A stretch of 64,000 nt of DNA, from the NCBI GenBank assembly GCA_964036045.1, contig OZ038400.1, positions 15,187,079 through 15,251,078 on the forward strand, written 5' to 3'. Below the pieces are notes generated by a model, which was given only the letters and a program-made list of their open reading frames with translations, was not told the origin of the DNA and ran no database searches. This document shows, in pieces, positions 62,401-64,000 of the stretch (its first letter is position 1; every line of letters begins with the position of its first letter). Origin of the DNA: Eutreptiella sp. 'Long Island Sound 2002' (lineage: Eukaryota; Euglenozoa; Euglenophyceae; Eutreptiales; Eutreptiaceae). A program made the translations under genes and the position numbers.

Positions 62401-64000
62401 TTCGTGTACCATACGAACCACGTCGCACGTGTAGCAGAGAATTTGCCCGAATTTGCCCGTGTGTGCAAATGTGAGCTTCAGGCTCCCTTGCACACGAGTG
62501 ACGCTTTTTTCAGGTTGAACTGAACAGTGCGTGCCCGCACAATGACCATTCCAAATTGGTATTGCCCATATCTCGACCACTCAACCCCCTGGTCAAAACA
62601 AGGTGCATCATGATGTTCGTGTACCATACGAACCACCTCGCACATGTAGCAGAGAATTTGCCCGAATTTGCCCGTGTGTGCAAATGTGAGGTTTAGGCTC
62701 CCTTGCAGGCGAAGGACGCTATTTTCAGGTTGAACTGAACAGTGCGTGCCCGCACAATGACCATTTCAAATTGGTGTTGCCCATATCGCGACCACTCAAC
62801 CCTCTGGCCAGAACAAGCTGCATCATGCTGTTCGTGTATCATACGAACCACATCGCACGTGTAGCAGAGAATTTGCCCGAATTTGCCCGTTTGCGCAAAT
62901 CTGGGCTTTAGGCTCCCTTGCACACGAGTGACGCTATTTTCAGGTTGAAATGAACAGTGCGTGCCCGCACAATGACGATTCCAAATTGGTATTGCCCATA
63001 TCACAACCACTCAACCCTCCGGCCAGAACAAGGTGCATCATGTTGTTCGCGTACCATACGAACCGCGTCGCACGTGTAGCAGAGAATTTGCCCGAATTTG
63101 CCCGTGTGCGCAAATCTGGGCTTTAGGCTCCCTTGCACGCGAATGACGCTATTTTCAGGTTGAACTTCACGGTACGTGCCCGCACAATGCCCATTTCAAA
63201 TTGGTATTGCCCATATCACAACCACTCAACCCTCCGGCCAGAACAAGCTGCATCATGCTGTTCGTGTACCATCCGAACCACGTCGCACGTGTAGCAGAGA
63301 ATTTGCCCGAATTCGCCCGTGTGTGCAAATGTGAGGTTTAGGCTCCCTTGCACGCGAATATCCTTATTTCCAGGTTGAACCGAACAGTACGTGCCCGCAC
63401 AATGCCCATTTCAAATTGGTATTGCCCATATCACAACCACTCAACCCTCCGGCCAGAACAAGGTGCATCATGCTGTTCGCGTACCATACGAACCACGTCG
63501 CACGTGTAGCAGAGAATTTGCCCGAATTTGCACGTGTGTGCAAATGTGAGGTTCAGGCTCCCTTGCACGCGAATGACGCTATTTTCAGGTTGAACTGAAG
63601 AGTGCGTGCCCGCACAATGCCCATTTCAAATTGGTATTGCCCATATCACAACCACTCAACCCTCCGGCCAGAACAAGGTGCATCATGCTGTTCGCGTACC
63701 ATACGAACCACGTCGCACGTGTAGCAGAGAATTTGCCCGAATTTGCCCGTGTGTGCAAATGTGAGGTTCAGGCTCCTTGCACGCGAATGACGCTAATTTC
63801 AGGTTGAACTTCACAGTACGTGCCCGCACAATGCCCATTTCAAACTGGTATTGCCCATATCACAACCACTCAACCCTCCGGCCAGAACAAGCTGCATCAT
63901 GCTGTTAGTGTACCATACGAACCACGTCGCACGTGTAGCAGAGAATTTGCTCGAATTTGCCCGTGTGCGCAAATGTGGGCTTTAGGCTCCCTTGCACATG

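Larger units (their letters stand above)
37236..64000. repeat. 215-bp satellite array, right arm (~124 monomers)
   Basis: Same 215-bp monomer family and orientation as the left arm, running to the window end. Small length changes break the period at a few sites: a 6-bp loss near 42963 (TGAGGCTCCC for TGAGGTTCAGGCTCCC), 10-bp losses near 47440, 47648, 49131 and 49338, a 9-bp loss near 48265, one extra base near 52133 and a one-base loss near 63775. Variant types CTATTCGTGTACCATATGAAC and GTTAGTGTACC are more frequent here than in the left arm, so the two arms differ in variant make-up. No gene is supported in it. Confidence 0.97.

Overview
The window is eukaryotic repeat DNA with no single-copy host gene that I can support. 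About 41 kb is one tandem satellite with a 215-bp monomer. It forms two arrays, 1-14124 (about 66 copies) and 37236-64000 (about 124 copies). A single GC-rich mobile element of about 23.1 kb (14125-37235) interrupts them. The satellite resumes in the same monomer at the same phase, and a 14-15 bp target-site duplication (TCAAATTGGTATTGC, one mismatch) flanks the insert, so this is one clean insertion event.

The insert is a giant, degenerate non-LTR (LINE-like) retrotransposon. In order it holds: a T-poor, CA-rich 5' leader with diverged repeats (14125-16540); about 12 tandem 419-bp GC-rich units, each a dimer of two ~210-bp halves, placed like 5'-UTR promoter monomers (16540-21450); a polyprotein region (21524-31275) with CCCH zinc finger, papain-fold cysteine-protease-like domain, C2H2 zinc finger, APE-type endonuclease, reverse transcriptase, RNase H and C-terminal zinc motifs; an intact unknown ORF of 410 aa (31315-32547); a further Arg/Ser- and Gly/Lys-rich ORF coupled to it by a TGATG stop/start overlap and now broken (32547-34416); a long homopolymer-rich 3' UTR that carries one extra copy of the 5' monomer; and a structured 3' end with three small hairpins and a (TCAAACC)2 tail.

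The polyprotein is dead in this copy. It has an in-frame TAG (23855), a frame change at a 13-C run (24967-24979), an in-frame TGA (25216), a frame change inside the endonuclease N-terminus, loss of the RT fingers region (junction near 26641), loss of RT motif C (the YxDD box, junction near 27010) and a frame change at a G run (27674-27679). The endonuclease and RNase H key residues are still visible.

Host: protease + APE endonuclease + RT + RNase H in one long element, together with very high GC, resembles the Dualen/RandI-type LINEs described from Chlamydomonas. A GC-rich green alga is therefore a reasonable but unproven guess. Dense satellite with a LINE inside suggests a centromeric, pericentromeric or subtelomeric location. 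The satellite arrays also show layered internal duplications (645, 1075, 1691, 2150 and 3434 bp offsets).
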